The notes: a model not told the origin generated them from the letters alone. Numbered from the stretch's first letter, positions 34,648 through 44,432 are shown. The stretch: 64,000 nucleotides of DNA from an uncultured Bacteroidales bacterium (GCA_903913885.1 CAIWMX010000095.1:1-64000), one strand, 5' to 3'. Program-made: numbers and translations.

Positions 34648-35589
34648 ATGAGCGAGAAAATAATCAACCTGGAATCCGTTCACCCGCTTGACATTTTTGG
34701 TGCCGGCGATCAGAACATGGACGTGATCCGCAACTCTTTTCCAAAACTAAAGATCGTCTCCCGCGACAATTTCGTGAAAGCCTATGGGGATGAAGCTGAC
34801 CTGCTTGATTTTGAAGAAAAGTTCACGGCGCTCGTGCGGTACTTTGAAAAATTCGGACGGCTTACGAAAAGCGACATCCCCATGATCCTGGATACCGGTT
34901 CAAACGGTGCGGCGATGATGCCTGAAGGTAATGCAGATGTGCTTGTCCACGGCAAAAATGGCATGCTGATCAGGGCGCGCACAGCCAACCAGCGCAAGTT
35001 GGTTGAAAGCTGCATGAAAAACGACCTCGTATTTGCCATCGGCCCGGCCGGTACAGGCAAAACCTATACTGCCGTCGCCCTCGCGGTGCGTGCTCTGAAA
35101 AACAAGGAGATCCAGCGGATCATCCTGACCCGCCCGGCAGTGGAAGCCGGTGAAAACCTTGGATTTCTGCCGGGCGACCTGAAAGAAAAACTGGACCCCT
35201 ACATGCAGCCGCTTTACGACGCCCTGGGCGACATGCTGCCAACCCAGAAACTGCTTCAGTACATCGATGAGCGGATCATCGAGATCGCTCCCCTGGCCTT
35301 TATGCGTGGCCGTACACTCAACAATGCCTTTGCCATCCTTGATGAAGCTCAAAACACCACGCCCAGCCAGCTTAAGATGTTTCTTACCCGTATGGGTGCG
35401 TCATCCAAGTTTATCGTGACCGGGGATATTACCCAGATCGACCTGCCAAAGAACCAGGTCAGCGGACTGCTTCATTCGCAAACCATTCTTAAAAATATTA
35501 ACGGGATCGAATACGTGTATCTCGATAAATCGGACATCATCCGGCACAAGCTCGTAGGCAGGATCATCGAGGCTTACAGCAAAGAGTGA
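34648..35589 (+). CDS. phoH: PhoH-like ATPase
   Basis: PhoH-family proteins are RNA-linked P-loop ATPases. The 313-residue protein (ATG at 34648, [10 protein letters not shown]) has Walker [20 protein letters not shown] and the [19 protein letters not shown] Walker B region, followed by [11 protein letters not shown]. The N-terminal 100 residues match the usual small PhoH-L type. The nine extra residues in the ORF track come from the leader. purC follows after 47 bases with its own -7 box. Confidence 0.94.
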   Translation: MSEKIINLESVHPLDIFGAGDQNMDVIRNSFPKLKIVSRDNFVKAYGDEADLLDFEEKFTALVRYFEKFGRLTKSDIPMILDTGSNGAAMMPEGNADVLVHGKNGMLIRARTANQRKLVESCMKNDLVFAIGPAGTGKTYTAVALAVRALKNKEIQRIILTRPAVEAGENLGFLPGDLKEKLDPYMQPLYDALGDMLPTQKLLQYIDERIIEIAPLAFMRGRTLNNAFAILDEAQNTTPSQLKMFLTRMGASSKFIVTGDITQIDLPKNQVSGLLHSQTILKNINGIEYVYLDKSDIIRHKLVGRIIEAYSKE

Positions 35590-35610
35590 ACCGGAATATT
35601 GACAGTTCAT

Positions 35611-35618
35611 TAACTTTG
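35611..35618 (+). promoter_or_regulatory. Candidate -7 box for purC
   Basis: TAACTTTG matches TAnnTTTG, 19 bases upstream of the purC ATG at 35637. Confidence 0.5.
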
Positions 35619-35636
35619 TATAAAATATCCCAACCT

Positions 35637-36590
35637 ATGCAAAACGTAATTCTGAAAACCAATTTTGTCCTGCCGGGACAAAAAAGCCTTTACAAGGGAA
35701 AGGTCCGCGATGTATATAATATTGACGACAACTACCTCGTGATGGTTGCCAGCGACAGGATCTCCGCGTTCGACGTGGTGCTGCCCAAAGGCATTCCATA
35801 CAAGGGGCAGGTGCTGAACCAGATCGCCGCCAAGTTTCTCGATGCCACGATCGATATATGCCCCAACTGGAAAGTTGCCACGCCCGACCCCAATGTGACC
35901 GTTGGCCGTTTCTGTAAAATTTACCCGGTGGAGATGATCATCAGGGGTTACCTGACTGGCAGTTCGTGGCGCACCTACCAAACTGGCGCCCGCGAGATCT
36001 GTGGGGTGCCTGTTCCCGACGGGATGAAAGAACACCAGCGGTTTCCGAAGCCGATTATCACCCCCACCACCAAGGCAGCTGAAGGCCATGACGAGGATAT
36101 CACCGAAGCCGAACTCCTTGCATCTGGCATTATCCCTGCGGAAGAGTATAACCTTATTAAGGAGTACACTTACGCGTTATTTAAACGGGGTACCGAAATC
36201 GCTGCCCAGCGGGGACTGATCCTGGTCGACACCAAATATGAATTTGGCAAGGGCCCCGACGGGAGGATATACCTGTGCGATGAAATTCACACCCCCGATT
36301 CGTCAAGGTATTTCTATCTCGAAGGATATGAAGAACGCCAGTCGGCCGGGATGCAGCAACGCCAGCTGTCAAAGGAGTTCGTGCGCGAATGGCTGATGGC
36401 AAACGGCTTCATGGGAAAAGAGGGGCAGCAGGTGCCCGAAATGAGCGATGCATGGATCACCGAGATTTCTGATCGTTACATTGAACTGTATGAAGGAATA
36501 ACCGGCGAGAAATTTGTGAGGGCTGAAAATACCGATATCCTCGGGCGGATTGAAGCCAATATTTTAACCTTTCTCAACAAGTCGCTGTGA
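35637..36590 (+). CDS. purC: Phosphoribosylaminoimidazole-succinocarboxamide synthase
   Basis: PurC joins aspartate to CAIR in purine synthesis, the step right after PurE, which is encoded 34 kb away. Starting at ATG 35637 gives 317 residues with [47 protein letters not shown] and [14 protein letters not shown], all family motifs of the long eukaryote-like class. The upstream part of the track ORF overlaps the promoter. The stop overlaps the GTG start of the aminotransferase gene by three or four bases. Confidence 0.95.
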   Translation: MQNVILKTNFVLPGQKSLYKGKVRDVYNIDDNYLVMVASDRISAFDVVLPKGIPYKGQVLNQIAAKFLDATIDICPNWKVATPDPNVTVGRFCKIYPVEMIIRGYLTGSSWRTYQTGAREICGVPVPDGMKEHQRFPKPIITPTTKAAEGHDEDITEAELLASGIIPAEEYNLIKEYTYALFKRGTEIAAQRGLILVDTKYEFGKGPDGRIYLCDEIHTPDSSRYFYLEGYEERQSAGMQQRQLSKEFVREWLMANGFMGKEGQQVPEMSDAWITEISDRYIELYEGITGEKFVRAENTDILGRIEANILTFLNKSL

Positions 36591-37801
36591 TCCCGTTTAG
36601 CCCGCCCCGTATCGACAAACGCATTGTTGATGAAGTGGTTGACACCCTTTATTCGGGGTGGATTACGACCGGGCCGAAGACGAAGAAATTCGAGAAGTTG
36701 CTCACGGCATACGGCGGGCACCAGGTCACCCTGTGCGTGGGTTCAGCCTCGGCCGGACTGGAGCTGATGCTTCGCTGGTTTGGCGTTAAGGAAGGCGATG
36801 AAGTGATCGTGCCGGCTTATACCTATGCCGCCACGGCGAATGTGGTGGTGCATTGCGGCGCAAAGGTGGTGTTCGTTGATGTGGAGCCTGATTTCAACAT
36901 ATCGGTTGCCGCCATTGCAAAAGCAATTACTTCAAGAACCAAGGTGATCATCCCGGTTGATATCGCCGGCTGGCCATGCGACTACGACGCTATCAACACC
37001 CTGGTCGCTCTTCCCCGGATTCAGCAGCTTTTCACGCCTTCAACACCTGAACAGCACATGCTGAACAGGATCCTCGTGCTTGCTGATGCCGCCCATTCCA
37101 TTGGCGGGCAGTATAAAGGCAGAAAGGTAGGGAGCCTGACCGACATCACCGTTTATTCTTTTCATGCGGTGAAAAACCTGACCACCGCCGAAGGTGGCGC
37201 AGTCTGCCTGAACCTTCCTGCCCCGTTCGATCCGGGGGCGATCTACACCGGGCTGAATGCAAAATCGCTGCATGGTCAAACCAAAGACGCACTGGCCAAA
37301 ACACAGCTGGGAGGGTGGCGGTACGACATCATCGAACCGGGTTATAAGTGCAACATGACCGACATTCAGGCTTCCATCGGGTTGGTTGAACTGGCAAGGT
37401 ATGACGACGACATGCTGGTGAGGCGCAGGCAGATTTTCGACCGGTATGCCGCTGCCTTCGGCATCTATGAATGGGCACAACTCCCGCCTTACGACCGCGA
37501 TGACAGAAAATCGTCGTATCATGTGTTCTTGCTCAGGATCAGGGGGATCAGTGAAGAGCAGCGCGATGCGGTTATCCGCGGGATATTTTCACGGGAAGTG
37601 GCCGTGAACGTACATTTCGTTCCTTTGCCCATGATGACTTATTACCATGAGGAGGGATATGACATTGCCGATTATCCGGCAGCCTATGACAACTATTCAA
37701 GGGAGATCAGCCTGCCTGTTTATTATGACCTGACCGACGATATGGTTGACACGGTTGTGCGGGCGGTTGTGGATTCTTATAAGGAACTGTTCATATGCTA
37801 A
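36587..37801 (+). CDS. DegT/DnrJ/EryC1/StrS-family sugar aminotransferase
   Basis: This PLP enzyme probably aminates a nucleotide-linked keto sugar. The 404-residue protein has the N-terminal phrase [29 protein letters not shown], the cofactor site [10 protein letters not shown], and the Schiff-base lysine in [16 protein letters not shown]. The start is a GTG that overlaps the purC stop (GTGA). The next gene encodes a sugar-phosphate transferase, so the pair may build an amino-sugar for a surface glycan, but the other pathway enzymes are not here. Confidence 0.9.
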   Translation: MIPFSPPRIDKRIVDEVVDTLYSGWITTGPKTKKFEKLLTAYGGHQVTLCVGSASAGLELMLRWFGVKEGDEVIVPAYTYAATANVVVHCGAKVVFVDVEPDFNISVAAIAKAITSRTKVIIPVDIAGWPCDYDAINTLVALPRIQQLFTPSTPEQHMLNRILVLADAAHSIGGQYKGRKVGSLTDITVYSFHAVKNLTTAEGGAVCLNLPAPFDPGAIYTGLNAKSLHGQTKDALAKTQLGGWRYDIIEPGYKCNMTDIQASIGLVELARYDDDMLVRRRQIFDRYAAAFGIYEWAQLPPYDRDDRKSSYHVFLLRIRGISEEQRDAVIRGIFSREVAVNVHFVPLPMMTYYHEEGYDIADYPAAYDNYSREISLPVYYDLTDDMVDTVVRAVVDSYKELFIC

Positions 37802-37811
37802 ATAAACCAGG

Positions 37812-38426
37812 ATGATCCGTTTTTTTGACATTATCATTTCTTTGTACGTGATTGTGCTGCTTTTGCCGGTAATCGTGGTGATTGCCATCATCATTATGCT
37901 GGATTCGCCCGGGGGAGCCTTCTTTTTTCAGACCCGGGTCGGGCAATACGGCCGGGATTTTAACCTCATCAAGTTCCGAACCATGCGGGTGGGAGCAGAA
38001 CAACACGGAGCCCTCACCGTGGGGGCCCGCGACAGCCGGATCACAGCGCCGGGCATTTTTCTACGCAAGTTTAAACTCGACGAACTGCCCCAGTTGTTCA
38101 ACGTACTGAAAGGCGAGATGAGTCTCGTTGGTCCGCGCCCCGAGGTTCGCAGGTATGTTGACATGTACACACCAGCTCAGCGTATTGTTCTGACCGTAAA
38201 ACCTGGCATTACCGATTATGCTTCGATCGAATTTGTGGATGAGAATGAAATCCTTGGATCTTCACGGGATCCGGAAATGACCTATATTCTCTATGTGATG
38301 CCTGCAAAAATAGAACTGAACAGGCGATTTATCGATAACCCCGGCACGAAGCAGTATTTCGCAATCCTTCTCAAAACCATCATTAAAATAGCAGGTCCGG
38401 GAAGAGGTTCGCGGCCTGTGGCATGA
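37812..38426 (+). CDS. Bacterial sugar transferase (PglC/WcaJ C-domain type)
   Basis: This small monotopic phosphoglycosyl transferase would place a sugar 1-phosphate on undecaprenyl phosphate at the inner membrane. The 204-residue protein has one N-terminal hydrophobic helix (DIIISLYVIVLLLPVIVVIAI) and the catalytic block FFFQTRVGQYGRDFNLIKFRTM, then KFKLDELPQLFNVLKGEMSLVGPRPE with the acidic pair. It lies 10 bases after the aminotransferase gene, an arrangement like pglE-pglC. The sugar is not known. Confidence 0.9.
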   Translation: MIRFFDIIISLYVIVLLLPVIVVIAIIIMLDSPGGAFFFQTRVGQYGRDFNLIKFRTMRVGAEQHGALTVGARDSRITAPGIFLRKFKLDELPQLFNVLKGEMSLVGPRPEVRRYVDMYTPAQRIVLTVKPGITDYASIEFVDENEILGSSRDPEMTYILYVMPAKIELNRRFIDNPGTKQYFAILLKTIIKIAGPGRGSRPVA

Positions 38427-38430
38427 TCTT

Positions 38431-39543
38431 CTAAGGGATCAGAACGAATTTCCGGCTTACAGAATAGCTTCCCGATTTGAGGACGCACAGGTATACCCCA
38501 GGTTCCATCGTGCCTGCATCCCATTTTACGGAATGTACTCCTTCCTGCATCGTCGCGCTGAGAACGGTATCCCTGATATTCCCGCTACTGTCGTAAATGG
38601 CTAGCTCAACCGGCGTGTTATTCATGGTAACGGACAACTGAAAGTTAACCGACTTTTTAGCAGGGTTGGGGAAGACGGGCAGGAGGCCCACCTGGCCGGT
38701 CTTGTCCTGTTCATCAATGCCATTGGGATACATCCTGGGGCTTCCCGCCTCAACCCAGGCGGTATAAATCAGGTTTGCAAGGGCGTCGGAGGCATTCCGC
38801 ATCATCAGGATGGTAAAGTTGCCCGATCTTGCCCATAATGCCTGGTAATAGGCATCTGAACCCACAGAACCGACCGTTTTGGCATAACTGTCGGCAAGCA
38901 GCACGCTGTCAACATATTTGTAGTCAAAGTACAGGTAATTAAATACATACCCTGCCACATCCTGGATAACCTGGGCTGAGTCGGCAGGGTAAACAATCTG
39001 GGAGGTGAACCGGCTCACCATGGTCGTTTCATAACGCGAATGCACCCCCGACTGGCCGGTATATTGTCCGTCGTAGTTTTTTGTGATATGCAGCGGCATG
39101 TGGCCGTCGCCTACATAGTGGCCCAGGTCGGCTGCAAACAGGGCTGATTTGTTCCAGTCCTGCCGCGTGAAACAGGCCTTCAGTGAATCGAACGTTGCCA
39201 GGGTGGCCCATGGCAGAATTCCCTGGTCGATCACAAAAGAAGACCCGTGACGGGAAACCACAGAATCATAAACCTGCGCAATGGAACCTGAAAGTAAAAA
39301 TTCGGGATAATTGTCGATATCGATGTAGTGACGCGGCGATTCGTTGGGGTCCTGGTTTTTGCGATAGTCCGCTTGTGAAGCATTGTTGGTGACCACGTTT
39401 GTCCAGGCAGGCTTGAGAAATGCAATCGGCGATGGCAGGCATGATGCCATATTCTGGTTGATTTTCTTATGACCGACTGAGCCCCAGCCGGAGAGCATCA
39501 GCCAAAGTAAAACAAGGGGAAAAGGAAAGAGGAGTTTTTTCAT
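38431..39543 (-). CDS. Secreted S1/P1-type nuclease with type IX sorting domain
   Basis: The 370-residue protein has a signal peptide ending before WGSVGHKKINQN, the tryptophan that chelates zinc in S1/P1 nucleases and zinc phospholipases C. It carries the cluster DLGHYVGDGHMPLH. The last 80 residues are a type IX sorting domain (PVFPNPAKKSVNFQLS, ending SRKFVLIP). It probably degrades nucleic acids outside the cell. Its start overlaps the upstream gene by four bases, so it is cotranscribed with the SirB1-like gene. Confidence 0.85.
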   Translation of the reverse strand: MKKLLFPFPLVLLWLMLSGWGSVGHKKINQNMASCLPSPIAFLKPAWTNVVTNNASQADYRKNQDPNESPRHYIDIDNYPEFLLSGSIAQVYDSVVSRHGSSFVIDQGILPWATLATFDSLKACFTRQDWNKSALFAADLGHYVGDGHMPLHITKNYDGQYTGQSGVHSRYETTMVSRFTSQIVYPADSAQVIQDVAGYVFNYLYFDYKYVDSVLLADSYAKTVGSVGSDAYYQALWARSGNFTILMMRNASDALANLIYTAWVEAGSPRMYPNGIDEQDKTGQVGLLPVFPNPAKKSVNFQLSVTMNNTPVELAIYDSSGNIRDTVLSATMQEGVHSVKWDAGTMEPGVYLCVLKSGSYSVSRKFVLIP

Positions 39544-40409
39544 TCAAACGCGGTTAACAGGTTTTCCAGGTCTTCGATTTTATCATGATTTCCCAATCGG
39601 TTGTAGGAATCGATCAGGTTCGTGATGAGTCGCCTGATGATGTCGGTATTCGTGCAGGGAGCAAAAAAGGATTTTTCGGGCGTGGTCTTGGTTTGCTTGA
39701 TAAATAATTCAATTTCATGCCGGGTAAAGATGGCCCCGCGGTTAAAGGGGTTGATGTAAAAAAGCACATCATCTTCGTCAGGATTTACAATCCGGGGTTC
39801 CGTCAGGTACGCGAGGATAAAGTGCTGCGGCAGGTTTACGCCGTAAACCGGCAATCCCAGTTTTTGCGACAGGACGATGAATAAAATGCCAAGGGAAAGC
39901 GGATTCCCTTTGCGGCTTTCAAGAAATGTGTTGATGTACGAATTCCCGGGTGTTGTCAGATCGCTTGTATTGCCGCTGAACTGATGATCGTCAAATATTA
40001 TGTGATTGAGAACCTTTACATTTTCGAACGCGGTCAGGTTGTCATGCAGTTCAATCCAGATGTCCATCTTCAACTGTTCGATCTGCATGATGATCTCCGC
40101 TTCATCCAATAACGGGTATTCTGTTTTTGTTACCAGGATGAACCCCCTGAGCAGATCGGCTGATCCCAGGCTCAGCCAGTTTACAAAATCGACATAAAGG
40201 TTTTGCTGGTTGAGTTTCCTGACAATGTGCTGAAGACGTTGCTGAACAATAGGATTAAAAGTGTTTTCCTGCGCTTTTTCCAGGGCCTCCAGCGCATCGG
40301 TTCCCACCGAGAATATCTGATCCTGCACCAGCTGAAAAGCTTGTTCATCCGGCTCATCAAGCAGGTTGATCAAAGCGGCCAGGGTCGAATTTCCGGTTGT
40401 GTCGGGCAT
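39540..40409 (-). CDS. Transglutaminase-like / SirB1-family protein
   Basis: The 289-residue protein matches the SirB1 transglutaminase-like family: helical N-terminus, the stretch LESRKGNPLSLGILFIVLSQKLGLPVYGVNLPQHFILAY, and a final tetratricopeptide-like helix pair (NLIDSYNRLGNHDKIEDLENLL). In this subfamily the catalytic cysteine is replaced, so it may be a non-enzymatic scaffold. It overlaps the nuclease gene by four bases. Function is not known. Confidence 0.8.
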   Translation of the reverse strand: MPDTTGNSTLAALINLLDEPDEQAFQLVQDQIFSVGTDALEALEKAQENTFNPIVQQRLQHIVRKLNQQNLYVDFVNWLSLGSADLLRGFILVTKTEYPLLDEAEIIMQIEQLKMDIWIELHDNLTAFENVKVLNHIIFDDHQFSGNTSDLTTPGNSYINTFLESRKGNPLSLGILFIVLSQKLGLPVYGVNLPQHFILAYLTEPRIVNPDEDDVLFYINPFNRGAIFTRHEIELFIKQTKTTPEKSFFAPCTNTDIIRRLITNLIDSYNRLGNHDKIEDLENLLTAFE

Positions 40410-40445
40410 TGATTATTGGTATTTATCTTCGTAAAGGAATCGTTA

Positions 40446-41318
40446 TTAACGCGTTATCTGGTCAAGAACCATGGTGATCAGGTCGTTGACTACGGTTTTA
40501 TGGTCGGCGTTATATTGCCCGGTGGCACGGTTTGCAATCAAAGCGCAGATGGTGACCATTTCATGGCCCATCAGGGCGCCCAGCCCATACAATGCCGAGG
40601 TTTCCATTTCAAAGTTGAGGATGCGGTTGCTGCGGAAGGTGAACCCCTGCAGTTTGTTGATCATGGCAGGGTCGGTAAGGGGCAGGCGCAGGAAACGGCC
40701 CTGGGGGCCATAAAATCCGGGTGCGGTCACCGTGATCCCGGCAACGGCAAACGGCCTGAACATGTCGATCAGCCGGTCGGCTCCTTTGACAAAATAGGGT
40801 TTTGAGAGGTCGGGCGGCCAGGGTGCATAGGCCGCAAATGCAGCTGTAAGTTCCTGGTCAAAAATCTCGTTTGCCCCCTGGTAAAAGTGAAGCAGGTTGT
40901 CGAGGCCCACGGCATGGGTTGACAAACAGAAACTATTCACCGGTACATCGGGTTGTATGGAACCTGAAGTACCGATACGGACAATGGTCAAGGGGCGGAA
41001 TACTGAATTCTGAACCCGCGTGGCAAGATTGAAATTTGCCAGCGCATCCAGTTCATGCATCACGATGTCGCAATTATCTGTTCCGATGCCTGTCGACAGG
41101 GCTGTTACCCGTTTGCCATGGTAGAAACCAGTGCATGAAATGAATTCGCGATTTGAACTGGAAGCATCAACCGACGAAAAATGATCAGAAATTTCATGAA
41201 CCCGACCCGGATCGCCAACAACAATTACTGTATCGGCAAGGTCTTCCGGTCTCATGCACAAATGGTAAATGCTGCCATCCGTATTGAGCATCAGGGCGGG
41301 GTCTGTTTGTAAAGGCAT
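40446..41318 (-). CDS. Nucleoside phosphorylase (uridine-phosphorylase-like)
   Basis: The enzyme would split a nucleoside with phosphate to the base and ribose 1-phosphate. I chose the ATG at 41318, which gives 290 residues starting MPLQTDPALML. The 122 extra residues in the ORF track are antisense to the neighbouring gene. Motifs are VVGDPGRVHEI, RIGTSGSIQPDVPVN and NFEMETSALYGLG, where the glutamate-methionine-glutamate pattern binds ribose. Uridine is the most likely substrate, but purine use cannot be excluded. Confidence 0.88.
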   Translation of the reverse strand: MPLQTDPALMLNTDGSIYHLCMRPEDLADTVIVVGDPGRVHEISDHFSSVDASSSNREFISCTGFYHGKRVTALSTGIGTDNCDIVMHELDALANFNLATRVQNSVFRPLTIVRIGTSGSIQPDVPVNSFCLSTHAVGLDNLLHFYQGANEIFDQELTAAFAAYAPWPPDLSKPYFVKGADRLIDMFRPFAVAGITVTAPGFYGPQGRFLRLPLTDPAMINKLQGFTFRSNRILNFEMETSALYGLGALMGHEMVTICALIANRATGQYNADHKTVVNDLITMVLDQITR

Positions 41319-41335
41319 GACGATGGTGTTTTTTG

Positions 41336-41343
41336 CAAAAGTA
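41336..41343 (-). promoter_or_regulatory. Candidate -7 box for the nucleoside phosphorylase
   Basis: Minus-strand TACTTTTG matches TAnnTTTG, 17 bases upstream of the ATG at 41318, supporting the late start. Confidence 0.5.
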
Positions 41344-41361
41344 CGAAAAAACGGGAGACCG

Positions 41362-42219
41362 TTATTTTTCAAGCGGGTCAACCTCTCCGGCGTAGCGCGT
41401 GAGTGAATCGGGCACGATGAGCGGGGGGTGTTTTTTGATAATGGACTGCATCTCATCCCGTTTCCGCGTATTGTCATCGATGGCAACGAGATAGGCGTCG
41501 CTGTATGATTTTCCTGCCAGCATCTGAGCCCTTTCGATAAGCTCCTCTGCAATGGAATATTCCGTTTCTTCACAGGAGATTTGTCCGTCGATCCAGATCT
41601 CACCTGCCGGGATGAAATGGTAACTGCGGTCGTTGCCGCTGAAACCGAAATCGGGGAAAATGGTTTTGCGCACCATGTAGCCATCGACGACCCATACAGA
41701 TATGCCGTTCCTCAGTCCCAGCGGCACCCGGTAGATTCCCTGCAGCCTGATGCTGTCGGGCAGGCTGCGGATCTCCTTCAGATTGTCGTGGTCGGTTGGG
41801 GAAACTTTACGCAACGACGCCTCATGCGCACGGCATACGCTGTCGAACTGGCGTCGCATGATGACCTCAATGGCCAGGGAGGAATCATGGGATTTGTCAT
41901 AGGTCCAGCCGAACCTGGCCATCAGGTGGCGCTCATTCAGCTCATGGGCGAGGGTAAGTTCATACTCCTCGCACGAAATCGCGTTGTCTATCCAGATTTC
42001 CCCCTTCGGGTTGAAAAGATACCGCTGTTCATTCCCGCCATAGAGAAATTCCTGGTAAACCTTGTGCCGGATACGATATCCGTCGACAATCCAGACGTTA
42101 AAACCACCCTTTTGCCCGGTAAAAAAACGATATGCGCCGTTTACGCTGACCGGCCGGTTGCAGCTCGTAAATTGAAAGCATATCATTATGAAAATGATAT
42201 ATTTAAGGTTCTTCATCAA
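41362..42219 (-). CDS. Lipoprotein with duplicated WIVDGY/HEL domain, function unknown
   Basis: The 285-residue product has an N-terminal signal with a likely lipobox (FQFTSC). It then holds two related copies of one domain of about 85 residues. Copy 1 has VWIVDGYRIR, GEIWIDNAISCEEY and AHELNERHLM. Copy 2 has VWVVDGYMVR, GEIWIDGQISCEET and AEELIERAQM. The HEL(x3)H-like pattern of copy 1 hints at a metal site, lost in copy 2. I do not recognise a named family. It is divergent from the ABC membrane-domain gene with its own -7 box. Confidence 0.7.
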   Translation of the reverse strand: MMKNLKYIIFIMICFQFTSCNRPVSVNGAYRFFTGQKGGFNVWIVDGYRIRHKVYQEFLYGGNEQRYLFNPKGEIWIDNAISCEEYELTLAHELNERHLMARFGWTYDKSHDSSLAIEVIMRRQFDSVCRAHEASLRKVSPTDHDNLKEIRSLPDSIRLQGIYRVPLGLRNGISVWVVDGYMVRKTIFPDFGFSGNDRSYHFIPAGEIWIDGQISCEETEYSIAEELIERAQMLAGKSYSDAYLVAIDDNTRKRDEMQSIIKKHPPLIVPDSLTRYAGEVDPLEK

Positions 42220-42237
42220 TTTTTATTTTTTATCCAC

Positions 42238-42245
42238 CAAAGATA
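42238..42245 (-). promoter_or_regulatory. Candidate -7 box for the duplicated-domain lipoprotein
   Basis: Minus-strand TATCTTTG matches TAnnTTTG, 18 bases upstream of the lipoprotein ATG. Confidence 0.45.
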
Positions 42246-42258
42246 CCCTTTCATTTGG

Positions 42259-42266
42259 TAAATTTG
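42259..42266 (+). promoter_or_regulatory. Candidate -7 box for the ABC membrane domain-cinA pair
   Basis: TAAATTTG matches TAnnTTTG, 22 bases upstream of the ATG at 42289. It lies 13 bases from the opposing -7 box. Confidence 0.45.
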
Positions 42267-42288
42267 CACATTACCAAAATAATCCCGA

Positions 42289-43155
42289 ATGACTATAACC
42301 AAGATCGTAAAGAAGTTTAAATACCCCATTGCCCTCGTTCTCTCGTTTGTGCTGCTTGAAAATATTGCCTGGATTATAGAGCCAACATTTTTTGGGAAAC
42401 TGCTTGATGCACTCATTGATAAATTTTATGACAAGGAGCAGGTTGATTATTTTCTGCCCCTTGGCGTGTGGATTTTTGTTTACCTGTTGAATGTCCTGGG
42501 AGGAACCCTGCACAGGTTTTTCAGCGGTACGGTATATTCAAAAATTCACGCTGATGTAGCAACCGATGTGATCTCCTATTCGAAGCGGCAGGGATACCCC
42601 ATCGCGATCATGTTTGCCCGTGCCGAACTGGCCAAGGAATATATTGTTTTTCTGAAGGAACGCCTGCCTGAAGTAACCTGGCAGCTCTCAGCCACCTTCG
42701 GGGCTGTGGTGGCGCTGTTTTTTTATGACTGGCGGATTGCTGCGGTCGCTGTGGTTGTGATCATCCCGATTGCCTACATCAACAATATTTACCGGAAGAA
42801 TGTGGTGACCCTGCAAAAGGAGCTGCACGATACCCGTGAAGACCAGTATAAGGTGTTTGAAGCCGGCGATATTTCCAAGATCCACGAGTTTTACCATAGC
42901 ATGGTGATCCCACAGACGAAAATCGCCAGGTGGAGTTCGCTCGACTACCTGATCATCAAGGTTTTCCTGATGATCATTTTCATTGTGGTTCTTTTTATCG
43001 CGGTTGACGTGGATAAATTCTCGACCGGGCGCATCTATGCTATCGTGGCCTATATCTGGACCTTCATCGCATCAACGGATTATATTCCCGGGCTTATGGA
43101 AAGCATGACCGCTGTGAGGGAATTGAACAACCGGTTAAAAGAAGAAGTGATATGA
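42289..43155 (+). CDS. ABC-exporter transmembrane domain without ATPase domain
   Basis: The 288-residue protein matches the six-helix membrane domain of ABC exporters (helices at about 15-35, 55-75, 130-165, 230-285) with the coupling region STGRIYAIVAYIWTFIASTDYIPGLMESMTAVRELNNRL. No Walker A, signature or Walker B motif follows. The gene ends by overlapping cinA (ATGA), so the ATPase is not simply shifted into another frame. It may partner a separate ATPase or act without ATP hydrolysis. Confidence 0.8.
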   Translation: MTITKIVKKFKYPIALVLSFVLLENIAWIIEPTFFGKLLDALIDKFYDKEQVDYFLPLGVWIFVYLLNVLGGTLHRFFSGTVYSKIHADVATDVISYSKRQGYPIAIMFARAELAKEYIVFLKERLPEVTWQLSATFGAVVALFFYDWRIAAVAVVVIIPIAYINNIYRKNVVTLQKELHDTREDQYKVFEAGDISKIHEFYHSMVIPQTKIARWSSLDYLIIKVFLMIIFIVVLFIAVDVDKFSTGRIYAIVAYIWTFIASTDYIPGLMESMTAVRELNNRLKEEVI

Positions 43156-44402
43156 TGGTAGAGATCATCAATATTGGCGACGAACTACTTATCGGGCAGG
43201 TCGTCAACACCAATGCGTCCTGGATGGCAGAACAGCTGAACATGAGCGGTTTCAGGGTGTTGCAGGTCAGCGTGGTCAGCGATTCCCGGCAACATATCCT
43301 CGATGCCCTGGCCGAAGCTGAATCAAGGGCTGAAATCGTTTTGATTTCCGGTGGGATCGGGCCTACCAAAGATGACATAACAAAACACACGCTTTGCGAA
43401 TTCTTTAACACCAGGCTTGTTTTCAACCAGGAAGCCTACGATGATGTGGCGTCAATGTTTGCCAGGCGCGGCTATGCAGTAACAGAGCTGAACCGCCTGC
43501 AGGCCGAATTGCCGGAACTTTGCACCGGCATCCCGAACCCAATGGGCACTGCCCGGGGGATGTGGTTTGAAAGGGATCGCAGTGCGGGAGGGAAGACCAT
43601 TTTTGTTGCGATGCCGGGCGTTCCATTCGAGATGAAGGCGATGATGACCGGCGAGGTGATTCCACGGCTCAGGAAGTGCTTCCAAACACCATCCCTGTAT
43701 CATAAGACCATCCTGACCCAGGGAATCGGGGAGTCCTTCCTGGCAGCGCAGATCGAGCACTGGGAGAACGAACTCCCAGCCAATATTAAGCTTGCCTACC
43801 TGCCGCAACCGGGCATGGTTCGGCTGAGACTAACCGGGGTTGGAGATGATGCACAGGTACTGCACGACGAAGTTGATGCTCAGGTCGGGAAACTGGAGCA
43901 ACTGATCCCTGACTATATTTTCGGATATAACGATGAAACCCTGGAAGAGATTGTCGGGAGGATGTTAAAGGAGAGAGGCGCAACCCTCGCCACGGCCGAA
44001 AGCTGTACCGGGGGATATATTGCGCACCTTATTACCAGTGTTCCGGGGAGTTCGGACTACTTCAAAGGGTCGGTTGTAGCTTACTCGAACAGCATAAAGG
44101 AAACGATCCTGGGGATTGATCCTGGTACGATCTTTGAATACGGGGCGGTCAGCAAACAGGTAGTCTCCGCGATGGCCCTGGCCCAGCAGCAGCTCTTTAA
44201 GGCTGATTACGTGATCGCCACCTCGGGGATCGCCGGTCCCGGCGGGGGAAGCCCTGAGAAACCATCAGGCCTCACCTGGATCGCCATTGCCACACCTGAA
44301 ACCCTGTCGGTGTCACATTTTACCTTTGGCGACAGCCGGGAAAGAAATATCCGCAGAACCGCACTCCAGGCGCTCAATATGCTTAGGAAACTGCTGGGGT
44401 AG
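43152..44402 (+). CDS. cinA: CinA family competence/damage-inducible protein
   Basis: CinA combines an N-terminal molybdopterin-binding-like domain (GDELLIGQVVNTNASWMAEQL, SGGIGPTKDDITKHTL) with a C-terminal nicotinamide mononucleotide deamidase domain (ATAESCTGGYIAHLITSVPGSSDYFKGSVVAYSN). It probably recycles NMN in the pyridine nucleotide cycle. The 416-residue length is standard. The start overlaps the upstream stop by four bases. Confidence 0.94.
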   Translation: MMVEIINIGDELLIGQVVNTNASWMAEQLNMSGFRVLQVSVVSDSRQHILDALAEAESRAEIVLISGGIGPTKDDITKHTLCEFFNTRLVFNQEAYDDVASMFARRGYAVTELNRLQAELPELCTGIPNPMGTARGMWFERDRSAGGKTIFVAMPGVPFEMKAMMTGEVIPRLRKCFQTPSLYHKTILTQGIGESFLAAQIEHWENELPANIKLAYLPQPGMVRLRLTGVGDDAQVLHDEVDAQVGKLEQLIPDYIFGYNDETLEEIVGRMLKERGATLATAESCTGGYIAHLITSVPGSSDYFKGSVVAYSNSIKETILGIDPGTIFEYGAVSKQVVSAMALAQQQLFKADYVIATSGIAGPGGGSPEKPSGLTWIAIATPETLSVSHFTFGDSRERNIRRTALQALNMLRKLLG

Positions 44403-44432
44403 CAACGAACGTGTGGGTGCTGTTGATTCATG

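Noticed and set aside
40446-41684. 412-codon start for the nucleoside phosphorylase
   Set aside because: The first 122 codons lie antisense to the upstream lipoprotein gene and ahead of a -7 box. The ATG at 41318 gives the family length.
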